A stretch of DNA of 43,087 nt. Source: Streptomyces sp. CBMA123 (GTDB lineage: Bacteria; Actinomycetota; Actinomycetes; Streptomycetales; Streptomycetaceae). The stretch lies in contig NZ_MECK01000590.1 in assembly GCF_014596465.1 (NCBI RefSeq), positions 1 through 43,087 of the forward strand, written 5' to 3'. The notes beneath the pieces are model-generated. The model ran no database searches. It was not told the origin of the DNA and worked only from the letters and a program-made list of their open reading frames with translations. Positions 32,642-40,460 of this stretch are shown piece by piece (position 1 is the stretch's first letter; each line of letters opens with the position of its first letter). Position numbers and translations under genes: made by a program.

Positions 32642-33282
32642 CGGGCCCCCTCCCCGACGGCCGCGGTCGCGAGCAGTGCCCGCACCGTCGCCTCCCAGGA
32701 GGGCAGGGCCCGTCCGGAGCGGTAGGCGAGCAGGTCGTCCAGCACGTCCTCGGGCAGCCGCAGCCAGCCGCAGCCTGGGAAGTGCTGGTCGACGGCCTCC
32801 CGCCAGACCCGCACCGGCATCCGCACCCGGGCCTCCTTGTCCCAGGGCACGGGGGTGACCTGGAAGCCGCCGGGGCCGGCGAAGGCGGTGCCGGAGAAGA
32901 GCAGCAGCAGCGGCACCTCACCGTCCTCCAGTGCCCGGAAGTACCGGGCGCAGGCCACCTCCAGGTCGTAGCCGCACGGCACCACCAGGTCGGCCTCGGT
33001 CTCCCCGGTGAAGCCGGGCACCAGCAGCGGCACGGTGGCGAACTGGATCGGGTTGAGGGTGGTCGCCCAGCGCTCCCGCCCGCCGAAGAGGTCCGCCAGC
33101 CGCTCGCCCTCGGCGTCGGTGTAGGGCCGGCGGACGGGTTCGATCCGCAGCTGGCACTGCAGGGCGAGGGCGTGCACCCGGGTGTCGGCGGGTGCCGTGA
33201 TCCGCAGCCGGAACACCAGCGTCGGCCCGGCCGCGTACGGGGCGGAGCGGACGCCGGTGCAGGCGAAGCCGAGCGCGGTCAT
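32638..33282 (-). CDS. DUF6084-type hydrogenase accessory protein
   Basis: This 214-aa soluble protein begins MTALGFACTGVRSAPYAAGP, and a beta-sandwich-like first half follows (TLVFRLRITAPADTRVHALALQCQ). It then carries GRERWATTLNPIQFATVPLLVPGFTG and VPCGYDLEVACARYFRALEDGEVPLL, which I associate with DUF6084 from memory. No metal motif is obvious. It overlaps both neighbours by ATGA/GTGA junctions inside the hydrogenase operon. Function unknown; the context argues for cofactor assembly or complex formation. Confidence 0.75.
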   Translation of the reverse strand: MTALGFACTGVRSAPYAAGPTLVFRLRITAPADTRVHALALQCQLRIEPVRRPYTDAEGERLADLFGGRERWATTLNPIQFATVPLLVPGFTGETEADLVVPCGYDLEVACARYFRALEDGEVPLLLLFSGTAFAGPGGFQVTPVPWDKEARVRMPVRVWREAVDQHFPGCGWLRLPEDVLDDLLAYRSGRALPSWEATVRALLATAAVGEGAR

Positions 33283-33926
33283 GCCGTCACCGCCGTGGGC
33301 AGCGGGCGGGCCCGGTCGGCCAACTGCGCGAAGAACGCGTCGAGTTCGGCGCGAGCCTCGGCCCCGCCGTCGAAGCCGTGCCAGCACCGCCGGAGCCGGC
33401 CGACCAGCTCGTAGCAGTAGTCGATCGGCACCAGGTAGCAGTCGATCCGGCCTTCGGTGCGGCGCAGCAGCAGCGCTTCCACGTCCGGTTCCAGGGCGGC
33501 GGCCAGCCGGCTGGTGCCGAGGGCGCGCTGCCAGGCCTCCTCGTCCACCTCGCTCTCGGTGGCGCCGGCCGGCCCGGGGTAGAACGCGAGCAGCCGGTCC
33601 AGCACGGCGTTGCGGAACAGGAAGACGGTGCCGACCGGGACGCCCAGCACCGACCAGGCCCGCTCGTCCACCTCGGCGTCCCGGTCGACCAGGCAGCGGT
33701 CCGGCACGGTGCGGTAGCGGCCACCGGCCGCGCCCGGCTGCTGGAACAGCAGGCCGCAGGCGGTGCAGGTGCAGGCCAGGGCGCGCTCCTCGACGTCCAC
33801 CAGGTGGCGGTGGCCGGGCGGGAGGTCCCGGCCGCAGAGGCCGCACTGTTCGGGGCGCGGCGGGGCCGGCTCGCGCAGCCGGCGCAGCAGGGCGGTCCCG
33901 TCCCGGGAGACCCTGCGGGTGTTCAC
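33279..33926 (-). CDS. DUF5947-type hydrogenase accessory protein with Cys pairs
   Basis: This 215-aa protein has a probable zinc-binding or rubredoxin-like head: C-G-L-C-G (about 28-32) followed by C-T-C-T-A-C-G (about 52-58). The remainder (FRNAVLDRLLAFYPGPAGATES, IDCYLVPIDYCYELVGRLRRCW) matches what I recall as DUF5947. GTG at 33926 overlaps the NifU-like gene stop, and its stop overlaps DUF6084. The Cys pairs could bind Zn, or Fe in a rubredoxin manner; group 1h clusters lack a standard electron-transfer subunit, so a redox role is possible but unproven. Confidence 0.78.
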   Translation of the reverse strand: MNTRRVSRDGTALLRRLREPAPPRPEQCGLCGRDLPPGHRHLVDVEERALACTCTACGLLFQQPGAAGGRYRTVPDRCLVDRDAEVDERAWSVLGVPVGTVFLFRNAVLDRLLAFYPGPAGATESEVDEEAWQRALGTSRLAAALEPDVEALLLRRTEGRIDCYLVPIDYCYELVGRLRRCWHGFDGGAEARAELDAFFAQLADRARPLPTAVTA

Positions 33927-34390
33927 CGCGCCTCCGCGGGCTGCGGCGGGCGGGTGCCGATCTGGAGCAGCTGGGGGGCGCGCTCCAGCTCCAGGGCCGT
34001 CACCTCGGGGGCGTGGCAGGCGAGGGCGGCCTCCACCTCCGGCTCGCCGCAGCCGCAGCCGGAGGCGGTCCGGCGCAGCCGCAGGGTGCCGGTCGCGGGT
34101 TCGTAGCCGAGCACCTCGACCCGCTCGGGCAGGCCGGCGAGCGCCCGGTCGATCCGGGCGGTCAGGTCCTCGGGGTGGAGGTCGTGCAGGAGCAGCAGCC
34201 CGGCCACCGCCGGGTCGTCCAGCATCCGGTCCAGGGCGGGCGGGGGCAGCGCGGGGACGAGTCTGGCCAGCCCCTCGCCGTAGAACTCCATGAGGTCGCG
34301 GACGAGTTGCTCGCCCGCCTGCTCGGCGCCGCTGCCGGCCAGGGCGTCCAGGGCCTGCTGGATCCGCTGCCCGGTCTGTTCGGCCGTCAT
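33923..34390 (-). CDS. NifU-like Fe-S protein of the hydrogenase locus
   Basis: This 155-aa protein has a helical N-terminal half (MTAEQTGQRIQQALDALAG, then LMEFYGEGLARLVPALPP). A NifU-like C-terminal domain contains LRLRRTASGCGCGEPEVEAA and LACHAPEV, where the GCGC-x(10)-C pattern replaces the usual CxxC. ATG at 34390 overlaps the large-subunit stop (ATGA). In mycobacteria the gene next to the group 1h subunits encodes a similar Fe-S-type protein (HhyE), proposed to aid assembly or electron transfer. This one is in the corresponding position. Equivalence is by position and length, not by alignment. Confidence 0.75.
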   Translation of the reverse strand: MTAEQTGQRIQQALDALAGSGAEQAGEQLVRDLMEFYGEGLARLVPALPPPALDRMLDDPAVAGLLLLHDLHPEDLTARIDRALAGLPERVEVLGYEPATGTLRLRRTASGCGCGEPEVEAALACHAPEVTALELERAPQLLQIGTRPPQPAEAR

Positions 34391-36174
34391 GCGGTGAGCC
34401 CGCTCAGGCCGGTGGGCACGTGCATGGTCTTCAGGGTCTGGCCGTTGCCGAGGTACATGTGCACGCCGCAGGGCAGACAGGGGTCGAAGCTGCGCACCGC
34501 GCGCATGATGTCGATGCCCTTGAAGTTCTCCGGGGAGTTCTCCTCGAAGATCGGGGTGTTCTGCACCGCGTCCTCGTACGGGCCGGGCGTGCCGTAGCTG
34601 TCGCGCACGCTGGCGTTCCACGGGGTGGGCGGGTACGGGTGGTAGTTGGCGATCTTGCCGTCGCGGATCACCATGTGGTGCGAGAGCACGCCGCGGACGG
34701 CCTCGGTGAAGCCGCAGCCGATCGACTCGTCCGGCACCTCGAAGCGCTCCCAGGTCTGGCTGCGCCCGGCGCGGACCTCCTCCAGCGCCTTCTCGGCGAA
34801 GTGCAGGGCGGCGGCGGCCGCGTAGGCCTGGAAGTAGGTGCGGGCGCGGTTGCGCTCGATGGCGTTGCTCCACTGCGGGATCTTCCACTCGAAGGTGACC
34901 TCGGGCTTGGTCATCGAGCGGGGCAGGTTGATCTTGACGCTGTGGCCGGTGGCCTTGATGTAGCCGATGTCGACGAGGCCGGACAGCGCGGTGGACCACA
35001 GCCGGGCGATCGGGCCGCCGCCGGTGTCGAGCGCGAGGTGCTCCTTGCCGTCGAACCAGCGCGGGGACATCACCCAGCTGTACTTGTCGTCGAAGTTGCG
35101 CTTCTGCGGCTGGGGGATGGTGTGCTGGTTCCACGGGTGCCGGGGGTCGACCGGGTTGCCCAGCGGGTCGTGGGTGACGAACAGTTCCTTGCCCTGCCAG
35201 TCCTCGTAGTAGGAGCTGCCGAGCAGGATCCGGATGCCGAGGTTGATCTCGGTCAGGTCGTTGGTGACGAGCTTGCCGTCCACCACGACGCCGGGGGTGA
35301 CGAACATCCGCCGGCCCCAGTCCGTCATGTTGCGGTACGTGAAGTCGCAGTGGTCCGGGTCGTTGAGGCTGCCCCAGCAGCCGAGCAGGACGCGGCGCCG
35401 GCCGACCTCCTCGTAGCCGGGCAGCGCCTGGTAGAAGAAGTCGAAGAGGTCGTCGTGCAGCGGCACGACCTTCTTCATGAACTCGACGTAGCGCATCAGC
35501 CGGGTCAGGTAGTCGGTGAACAGCTGCACCGTCGCGACCGTGCCGACGCCGCCGGGGTAGAGCGTGGAGGGGTGCACGTGGCGGCCCTCCATCAGGCAGA
35601 ACATCTCCCGGGTGTAGCGGCTGACCTGGAGCGCCTCGCGGTAGAACTCGCCCTCGATCGGGTTGAGCGAGCGCATGATGTCGGCGATGGTCTTGTACCC
35701 GTGGTCGCCGGCGTGCGGGGCCTCGGTGCGTTCGGCCAGTTCCAGTACGCCCGGGTTGGTCTCGCGGACCATCTTCTCGCAGTAGTCGACCCCGACCAGG
35801 TTCTCCTGGAAGATGTTGTGGTCGAACATGTACTCGGCGGCCTCGCCGAGGTTGATGATCCACTCCCCCAGGTGCGGGGGCTTCACGCCGTACGCCATGT
35901 TCTGGGCGTAGACCGAGCAGGTGGCGTGGTTGTCGCCGCAGATCCCGCAGATCCGGCTGGTGATGAAGTGGGCGTCGCGCGGGTCCTTGCCGCGCATGAA
36001 GACGCTGTAGCCGCGGAAGACCGACGAGGTGCTGTAGCACTCCGCGACCCTCTTCTGCTTGAAGTCGATCTTCGTGTGGATGCCCAGGCTGCCCACGATG
36101 CGGGTGATCGGGTCCCACGACATCTCGGTCAGGCCGCTGCCGTCGCCGGCCGCCCTGGTCGTCGGTGTTGCCAT
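34387..36174 (-). CDS. hhyL: [NiFe]-hydrogenase large subunit, group 1h
   Basis: This 595-aa catalytic subunit oxidises H2 at a NiFe(CN)2CO site. The N-terminal nickel motif is RIC76GIC79GDNHATCS and the C-terminal one is DPC566LPC569GVH572. After His572 a 23-residue tail (MYLGNGQTLKTMH...) remains for removal by the maturation protease. MRGKDPRDAHFITSRICGICG, and length near 590, are typical of the actinobacterial high-affinity (group 1h/5) enzymes that scavenge atmospheric H2 during starvation or sporulation. It is separated from the small subunit by 97 bp containing a strong hairpin and overlaps the NifU-like gene. Cytoplasmic or membrane-associated; no Tat signal is needed on this subunit. 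Confidence 0.97.
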   Translation of the reverse strand: MATPTTRAAGDGSGLTEMSWDPITRIVGSLGIHTKIDFKQKRVAECYSTSSVFRGYSVFMRGKDPRDAHFITSRICGICGDNHATCSVYAQNMAYGVKPPHLGEWIINLGEAAEYMFDHNIFQENLVGVDYCEKMVRETNPGVLELAERTEAPHAGDHGYKTIADIMRSLNPIEGEFYREALQVSRYTREMFCLMEGRHVHPSTLYPGGVGTVATVQLFTDYLTRLMRYVEFMKKVVPLHDDLFDFFYQALPGYEEVGRRRVLLGCWGSLNDPDHCDFTYRNMTDWGRRMFVTPGVVVDGKLVTNDLTEINLGIRILLGSSYYEDWQGKELFVTHDPLGNPVDPRHPWNQHTIPQPQKRNFDDKYSWVMSPRWFDGKEHLALDTGGGPIARLWSTALSGLVDIGYIKATGHSVKINLPRSMTKPEVTFEWKIPQWSNAIERNRARTYFQAYAAAAALHFAEKALEEVRAGRSQTWERFEVPDESIGCGFTEAVRGVLSHHMVIRDGKIANYHPYPPTPWNASVRDSYGTPGPYEDAVQNTPIFEENSPENFKGIDIMRAVRSFDPCLPCGVHMYLGNGQTLKTMHVPTGLSGLTA

Positions 36175-36236
36175 CGTCTCTGCGTGTCCTTGTCTACGGG
36201 GTCTGCGGGTCGCACTGGCCGGGCGGAGCTCGACGG

Positions 36237-36264
36237 GGGCCGCACACCGGGTGGTGTGCGGCCC
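36237..36264 (-). promoter_or_regulatory. Intercistronic hairpin between hhyS and hhyL
   Basis: GGGCCGCACACC (36237-36248) pairs perfectly with 36253-36264 around a 4-nt loop, 8 bp after the small-subunit stop. No T-tract follows. It could stabilise the upstream mRNA or attenuate read-through to the large subunit; both subunits are normally needed one to one. Confidence 0.7.
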
Positions 36265-36271
36265 TCCCCTG

Positions 36272-37318
36272 TCACCAGGGCGGGCGGTAACCCGTGGTCA
36301 GGTGGCGGCCGGTGCGGCGCCACTTCGGTTCCTTGTCGACGGTCTGCAGGGTGATCGCGCGCAGCCGGCGGATCACCGCGCCGTACGCGGTGCTGGCGCC
36401 GCTGGAGACCCGCGAGCCGGGCGGCGGGTCCATGAAGGGCATGAACTTGTCGGGGAAGCCCGGCATGGTGCAGGCGATGCAGATCCCGCCGACGTTCGGG
36501 CAGCCGCCGACGCCGTTGATCCAGCCGCGCTTGGTGACGTTGCACTTGACGACCGGGCCCCAGCAGCCGAGCCGCACCAGGCACTCGGGGGTGCCGTAGT
36601 CGGTGGCGAACTGGCCCTGTTCGTAGTAGCCGCCGCGGTCGCAGCCCTCGTGCACGGTGGCACCGAACAGCCAGGCGGGCCGCAGCTTGTCGTCGAGCGG
36701 GATCATCGGCGCGGAGCCGGCCAGCTGGTAGAGCAGGTAGGTGAGCGTCTCGGCGAAGTTGTCGGGCTGGATCGGGCAGCCCGGCACGCAGACGATCGGC
36801 AGCCCGGCCTTGGACTTCCAGTCCCAGCCGAGGTAGTCCGGCACGCCCATCGCGCCGGTCGGGTTGCCGGCCATCGCGTGGATGCCGCCGTACGTGGCGC
36901 AGGTGCCGATCGCGACCACGGCGGTCGCCTTGGAGGCGAGCCGGTCCAGCCACTCACTGGTGGTGATGGGCTGGCCGGTGGCGGGGTCGTCGCCGAAGCC
37001 GCACCAGTAACCCTCCTTCTTGATCTTCTCGTTGGGGATGGACCCCTCGACGACCAGGACGAACGGTTCGAGCTCGCCGCGGTCGGCCTTGAAGAACCAC
37101 TCGATGAAGTTGTCCGCGCCCTGGACCGGGCCGCACTCGAAGTCGATCAGCGGCCAGTGCACCGCGATCTTCGGCAGGCCGGGCAGCGCGCCGGTGACGA
37201 TCTCCTCGATGCTGGGCTGCATCGCGGCGGTCAGCGAGACGGAGTCCCCGTCGCAGCTGAGACCGGCGTTGATCCAGAGAATGTGCACCACGTCGGTGTC
37301 GGTTGTTGCAGCACCCAT
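36272..37318 (-). CDS. hhyS: [NiFe]-hydrogenase small subunit, group 1h
   Basis: This 348-aa Fe-S subunit has no Tat leader (MGAATTDTDVVHILWINAG), as in group 1h. The first proximal-cluster motif is C22-D-G-D25 rather than CxxC. Known structural work on the Ralstonia group 1h enzyme shows three Cys and one Asp on the proximal [4Fe-4S], linked to oxygen insensitivity. Later motifs are GTCATYGG, CVPGCPIQP, and the medial/distal ligands in CNVTKRGWINGVGGCP and GGICIACTMPGFPDKF. ATG at 37318 is preceded by GAGGAGG, which lies in a possible 5-bp-stem hairpin (37319-37332) that could mask it. It likely starts the structural operon or is co-transcribed with hypX, 132 bp upstream. Confidence 0.97.
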   Translation of the reverse strand: MGAATTDTDVVHILWINAGLSCDGDSVSLTAAMQPSIEEIVTGALPGLPKIAVHWPLIDFECGPVQGADNFIEWFFKADRGELEPFVLVVEGSIPNEKIKKEGYWCGFGDDPATGQPITTSEWLDRLASKATAVVAIGTCATYGGIHAMAGNPTGAMGVPDYLGWDWKSKAGLPIVCVPGCPIQPDNFAETLTYLLYQLAGSAPMIPLDDKLRPAWLFGATVHEGCDRGGYYEQGQFATDYGTPECLVRLGCWGPVVKCNVTKRGWINGVGGCPNVGGICIACTMPGFPDKFMPFMDPPPGSRVSSGASTAYGAVIRRLRAITLQTVDKEPKWRRTGRHLTTGYRPPW

Positions 37319-37332
37319 GAGGATGCCTCCTC
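37319..37332 (-). promoter_or_regulatory. Small hairpin over the hhyS ribosome-binding site
   Basis: GAGGAGGCATCCTC on the minus strand has GAGGA and TCCTC arms around GGCA and contains the Shine-Dalgarno sequence. It ends at the base before the ATG, so translation may be tuned by folding. The stem is only 5 bp, so the effect may be weak. Confidence 0.35.
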
Positions 37333-37450
37333 GGGGATGGGAGCCGGAGGAAATGGCTCGGACCCAGTCATAGCAACGGTTCGGGCCGCCCGCCCGTCCA
37401 CGGACTCGGCGGGGCGGCCATGTGCGCGCAAGCCCGGCGGGCTATTCGGG

Positions 37451-39142
37451 TCACCGGGGGGCGGGCAGCCCGGCGGTGACCGGGCGCTTGTGGACGAACG
37501 CGGACCGCAGCGCGTGGTACGGCGATTCGGGTGTGAAGAACTGCCCGCGCATCACCGCCAGCTCCTCCCGCCGGTACGCGTCGAGCGGCTTGACCCGCTC
37601 GTCGGCCTCGCGGGCGGCCTTCTTCGCCGCGATCCGGCGCTGGGTGGCGGGCGAGGCGGCGAGCAGCCCGGCCATCCGGGCCGCGCCCGCGCCGAACTCC
37701 TCCGGACCGCCGTCGAGCACCCGGTCGACCAGGCCGATCCGCTCGGCGGCGGACGCGGACACCGGGAGGGCCCGGCCGGTCAGCCGCTCGGCCTCCGCCG
37801 CGCCCACCCGGCGCGGGAGGGTGTACGTCCAGTACTCCGACCCGTACAGGCCCATCAGCCGGTAGTGCGGGTTGAGCACCGAGCCGCGGCGGCACCACAC
37901 CTCGTCGGCGGCCAGTGCCAGCATCACCCCGCCGGCCGCGGCGTTGCCCGCGAGGGCGGCGACCACCAGGCGGTCGGTGGTGGTGAGCACCTCGGCGACC
38001 AGGTCGTCCATCGCGGTGATGTTGGCCCAGGACTCGGCGGCCGGGTCGGGCGCGGCCTCGATGACGTTGAGGTGGATGCCGTTGGAGAAGAAGTCCCGGC
38101 CGCCGCCCAGCACCAGCACCGAGGTCGGGCGGCCGAGGGCGAAGCGGTACCCGGCCAGCAGCCGGCGGCAGTGCTCGGCGGACATCGCCCCGCCCGGGAA
38201 GGAGAACCGCAGGAAGCCCACCGGGCCGTCCTCGCGGTAGCGGATGTCCGACCACCCGGGCTCGTCGTCCTGCGCCGGCATCAGCGGGGCCGGCCGCTCC
38301 GGGACGGGCGGCAGCAGGGCGCCGAGCGCCGTGACCGCCGGGAGCTTGACGGTGGCGGGGCCGCCCGGGGTGCGGCGGCGGCGCAGTTCGGGCAGCCACA
38401 CCGCGCCGTCCCGGGTAGCCCGGCAGACGGCGCCGGCCCGGGTGGCGAGCAGCTCGCCCGGGCGGCCGCGCAGCTCGGGCTCGGGGTGGCCGCCGTGCAG
38501 GTACCACTCGGCGCCGCACAGCTCGTCCAGCACCCCGGGCTGGGAGTCCGCGGCGCGGAGCCGGCGCAGCACCTCCTCGGTGGGGTCGCCCGTCCAGTCG
38601 ATCCGGCGCTCCTCCTGGCGCAGCAGCGGCCGGGTGCGGATGCTCTTGCGCCAGCCGGGGCCGTGCTGCGGCTGGGGCGCGTGGGTGCCGGAGGCGACAC
38701 GCTCCACGGCGAGCAGCGCGGCCGCCACGGCCGCGTCGGAGACCTCGTTGCGGTACAGGTCGCTCTTGCCGCGCTCGGGGAGCCGGCAGGGCGCCCAGGC
38801 CCAGACCGGTCCGGCGTCCATCTCCTCCTCGGCCTGGAGCACCGTGACGCCCCACTCGGTGCGGCCCTCCTGGACCGCCCGGTCGAGCGAGGAGGGGCCG
38901 CGGTCGCCCGGCGGGCCGGGGTGGACGATCAGACAGGTGAGCTGCGACCAGAGGCGCTCCGGGATCGCGGTGCGCAGCATCGGCGCGAGCACCAGGTCCG
39001 GCCGCAGCCGGTTCACCGCTGCCATCAACTCGTCGTCGTCACCGGCCAGGTGGACGTCGACCCGGTGACGCCGGTCGCGCAGTTCGGCGTGCAGCCGCTG
39101 GCTGAGGCTGTTGAACGCGCTGGCGAGGAGCAGGATCCGCAT
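37451..39142 (-). CDS. hypX: HypX/HoxX, CO-forming hydrogenase maturation enzyme
   Basis: This 563-aa two-domain protein has an N-terminal formyl-THF hydrolase/transferase fold (MRILLLASAFNSLSQRLHAEL, then LIVHPGPPGDRGPSSLD, about 72-88). The C-terminal enoyl-CoA-hydratase/isomerase fold shows FFSNGIHLNVIE, LAGNAAAGGVMLALAADEVW and NPHYRLMGLYGSEYWTY. Published work on HypX shows it takes the formyl group of N10-formyl-THF through formyl-CoA to CO, supplying the active-site CO under air. Its presence next to hhyS fits aerobic hydrogenase synthesis. ATG at 39142 has GGAGG 5 bases upstream. It is probably the first gene of the hydrogenase transcript, since a hairpin separates it from the genes further right. 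Confidence 0.95.
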   Translation of the reverse strand: MRILLLASAFNSLSQRLHAELRDRRHRVDVHLAGDDDELMAAVNRLRPDLVLAPMLRTAIPERLWSQLTCLIVHPGPPGDRGPSSLDRAVQEGRTEWGVTVLQAEEEMDAGPVWAWAPCRLPERGKSDLYRNEVSDAAVAAALLAVERVASGTHAPQPQHGPGWRKSIRTRPLLRQEERRIDWTGDPTEEVLRRLRAADSQPGVLDELCGAEWYLHGGHPEPELRGRPGELLATRAGAVCRATRDGAVWLPELRRRRTPGGPATVKLPAVTALGALLPPVPERPAPLMPAQDDEPGWSDIRYREDGPVGFLRFSFPGGAMSAEHCRRLLAGYRFALGRPTSVLVLGGGRDFFSNGIHLNVIEAAPDPAAESWANITAMDDLVAEVLTTTDRLVVAALAGNAAAGGVMLALAADEVWCRRGSVLNPHYRLMGLYGSEYWTYTLPRRVGAAEAERLTGRALPVSASAAERIGLVDRVLDGGPEEFGAGAARMAGLLAASPATQRRIAAKKAAREADERVKPLDAYRREELAVMRGQFFTPESPYHALRSAFVHKRPVTAGLPAPR

Positions 39143-39226
39143 GTCCGCCTCCGACGGTGAGGGCCTCCGGGAACCCGGCGATCATCGCCGCCGGTCCGCC
39201 CGGCCCCCGGCCCGTCGCCCCCGCCG

Positions 39227-39250
39227 CGCCGCCCGTTCACCCGGGCGGCG
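39227..39250 (-). terminator. Hairpin between membrane-protein gene and hypX
   Basis: GCCGCCCG (39228-39235) pairs with CGGGCGGC (39242-39249) around a 6-nt loop, with one further pair outside. It lies 24 bp beyond the stop of the membrane-protein gene and 85 bp before hypX, so it probably ends the cupredoxin operon. Confidence 0.5.
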
Positions 39251-39273
39251 GGGCGGTCTCCCCGGGGCTCGGG

Positions 39274-39687
39274 TCAACGCCGGCCGCGGGCGGACAGCAG
39301 GACGGTGAGCGCCACCAGGGCGACGCCCTCGGCCCAGGCGGCGAGCGTCTTGTCGGCGAACCAGAACGGCTCGTACATGTTCGGCAGCGGGCCGAGGGGG
39401 CCGACGTCGACGTAGCGGTAGAGCAGCAGCGCCCCCAGGCCGGAGGCGGCGACCAGCCAGCCGAAGAGGTCGCCGGTGCGGCGGCGCAGCAGCAGGACGA
39501 GCAGCACCGCGAGGCTCGCGGCGGCGGCCTCGGCGCGGAACAGCGTGCCCTGGCTGAGGGTGTCGCCGACGGCGTCGTAGCGCTCGGCGAGCCGGGCGTG
39601 GACGGCGGCGTCCACGGCGAGTCCGGCGGCGGCCGCCAGGCGCAGCAGCAGGTGGGCGGTGCGCCGGGCGGGTGCGGGGGTCGCCAC
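39274..39687 (-). CDS. Small membrane protein with about four helices
   Basis: This 137-aa protein starts at GTG (39687), 6 bp after the cupredoxin stop. Hydrophobic stretches at about 11-25, 57-67, 74-88 and 117-130 (for example AAAASLAVLLVLLLRR and GWLVAASGLGALLLYRY) predict four membrane spans. A conserved-looking loop YVDVGPLGPLPNMYEPFWF lies between the last two. I do not recognise a named family. Tight coupling with the cupredoxin lipoprotein suggests a joint role in copper handling or membrane electron transfer. The hydrogenase genes next door lie beyond a hairpin, so a link is only possible. Confidence 0.75.
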   Translation of the reverse strand: MATPAPARRTAHLLLRLAAAAGLAVDAAVHARLAERYDAVGDTLSQGTLFRAEAAAASLAVLLVLLLRRRTGDLFGWLVAASGLGALLLYRYVDVGPLGPLPNMYEPFWFADKTLAAWAEGVALVALTVLLSARGRR

Positions 39688-39693
39688 GGCGGC

Positions 39694-40164
39694 TCAGCCG
39701 ACGGTGAGGGTGCCGTGCATGAACGGGTGGATGGTGCAGATGTACGGGTGGGCGCCGGTCTGCTGCGGCACGGTGAAGGTCGCGCTGGCGCCGGGCTGGA
39801 TCGTGCCGGTGTCGAAGGACTTGTCGACGGCGGTGAGGGTGTGGGCGACGGAGTCCTGGTTCAGCACGGTGACGGTCTGGCCGGGGCCCGCGGTCAGGGT
39901 CGCGGGGGCGAACGCGAAGTCCTTGATGGTGACCTGGAGGGCGTCGGCACTGGCCGCCGTGCTGCTCTGCGCGGGGCTCGTCATGGCCGGGCTGGTGGCG
40001 GCGGGGCTGGTCACGGCCGGGCTGGTGGCGGCGGGGCTGGTCACGGCCGGGCCGGACGCGGTGCTCGGACTGGCCTTGGTCGGCGTGCCCGAGCTGGAGC
40101 AGGCCGCGAGGGCGGCGGCGAGCAGGAGTGCGGCGGCTGCCTGGAGGGGCCGGGGGCTGGTCAC
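39694..40164 (-). CDS. Cupredoxin-domain lipoprotein
   Basis: This 156-aa protein starts at GTG, 7 bases after GGAG. The signal LQAAAALLLAAALAAC ends in a lipobox, so it is anchored outside the membrane by Cys22. A Thr/Ser/Pro/Ala linker with 10-residue repeats (TSPAVTSPAA) follows. The plastocyanin/amicyanin-like domain (about 72-156) has the copper ligands His in VAHTL and C-T-I-H-P-F-M near the end. It should carry one type-1 copper and shuttle electrons or bind copper at the cell surface. It is the first gene of a two-gene operon with the membrane protein. Confidence 0.9.
   Translation of the reverse strand: MTSPRPLQAAAALLLAAALAACSSSGTPTKASPSTASGPAVTSPAATSPAVTSPAATSPAMTSPAQSSTAASADALQVTIKDFAFAPATLTAGPGQTVTVLNQDSVAHTLTAVDKSFDTGTIQPGASATFTVPQQTGAHPYICTIHPFMHGTLTVG
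39991..40050. repeat. 30-bp tandem repeat in cupredoxin linker
   Basis: Two identical 30-bp copies (39991-40020 and 40021-40050), with a partial third at 39971-39990, encode the Thr-Ser-Pro-Ala-rich linker. The frame is preserved, so linker length can vary between strains. Confidence 0.9.
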
Positions 40165-40278
40165 GTGCGGGCTCCGTTCGGGAGGGGTGCGCCGGCGGGG
40201 GGCGGGGGCGGCGCGCTTCCAGCGTGCTGCGGTACGGGCCCGGCACGGGCAGGCCGAGACCTCCGGACAGCCCGCCGA

Positions 40279-40302
40279 TTCATTCGTGCGAGTGAAAGCA
40301 CT
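40279..40302. promoter_or_regulatory. Overlapping palindromes in the cupredoxin/ssg-like divergent region
   Basis: TTCATTCGTGCGAGTGAA (40279-40296) is palindromic at 7 of 9 pairs, and AGTGAAAGCACT (40291-40302) is a perfect AGTG-N4-CACT repeat overlapping it. They lie in the 296-bp gap (40165-40460) that separates the leftward cupredoxin gene from the rightward SsgA-like gene, where nothing else stands out. The second resembles the AGTGA-type half-sites of BldD, but identity is unproven. Confidence 0.35.
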
Positions 40303-40460
40303 GGTACTGAGCTGACGCCAAGGGGGTTCCGCGGCGGTGCGATGCGGGGGAATCGTGGAGATTCCTCCCCTGGACGCTGCCCCTCGGTGCACCGGGTAGG
40401 CGCCCCGGGTAGGCCGGGCCGCCCCCGCCCGGCGCGTCACGATCGCAGGAGGCCGAAGCG

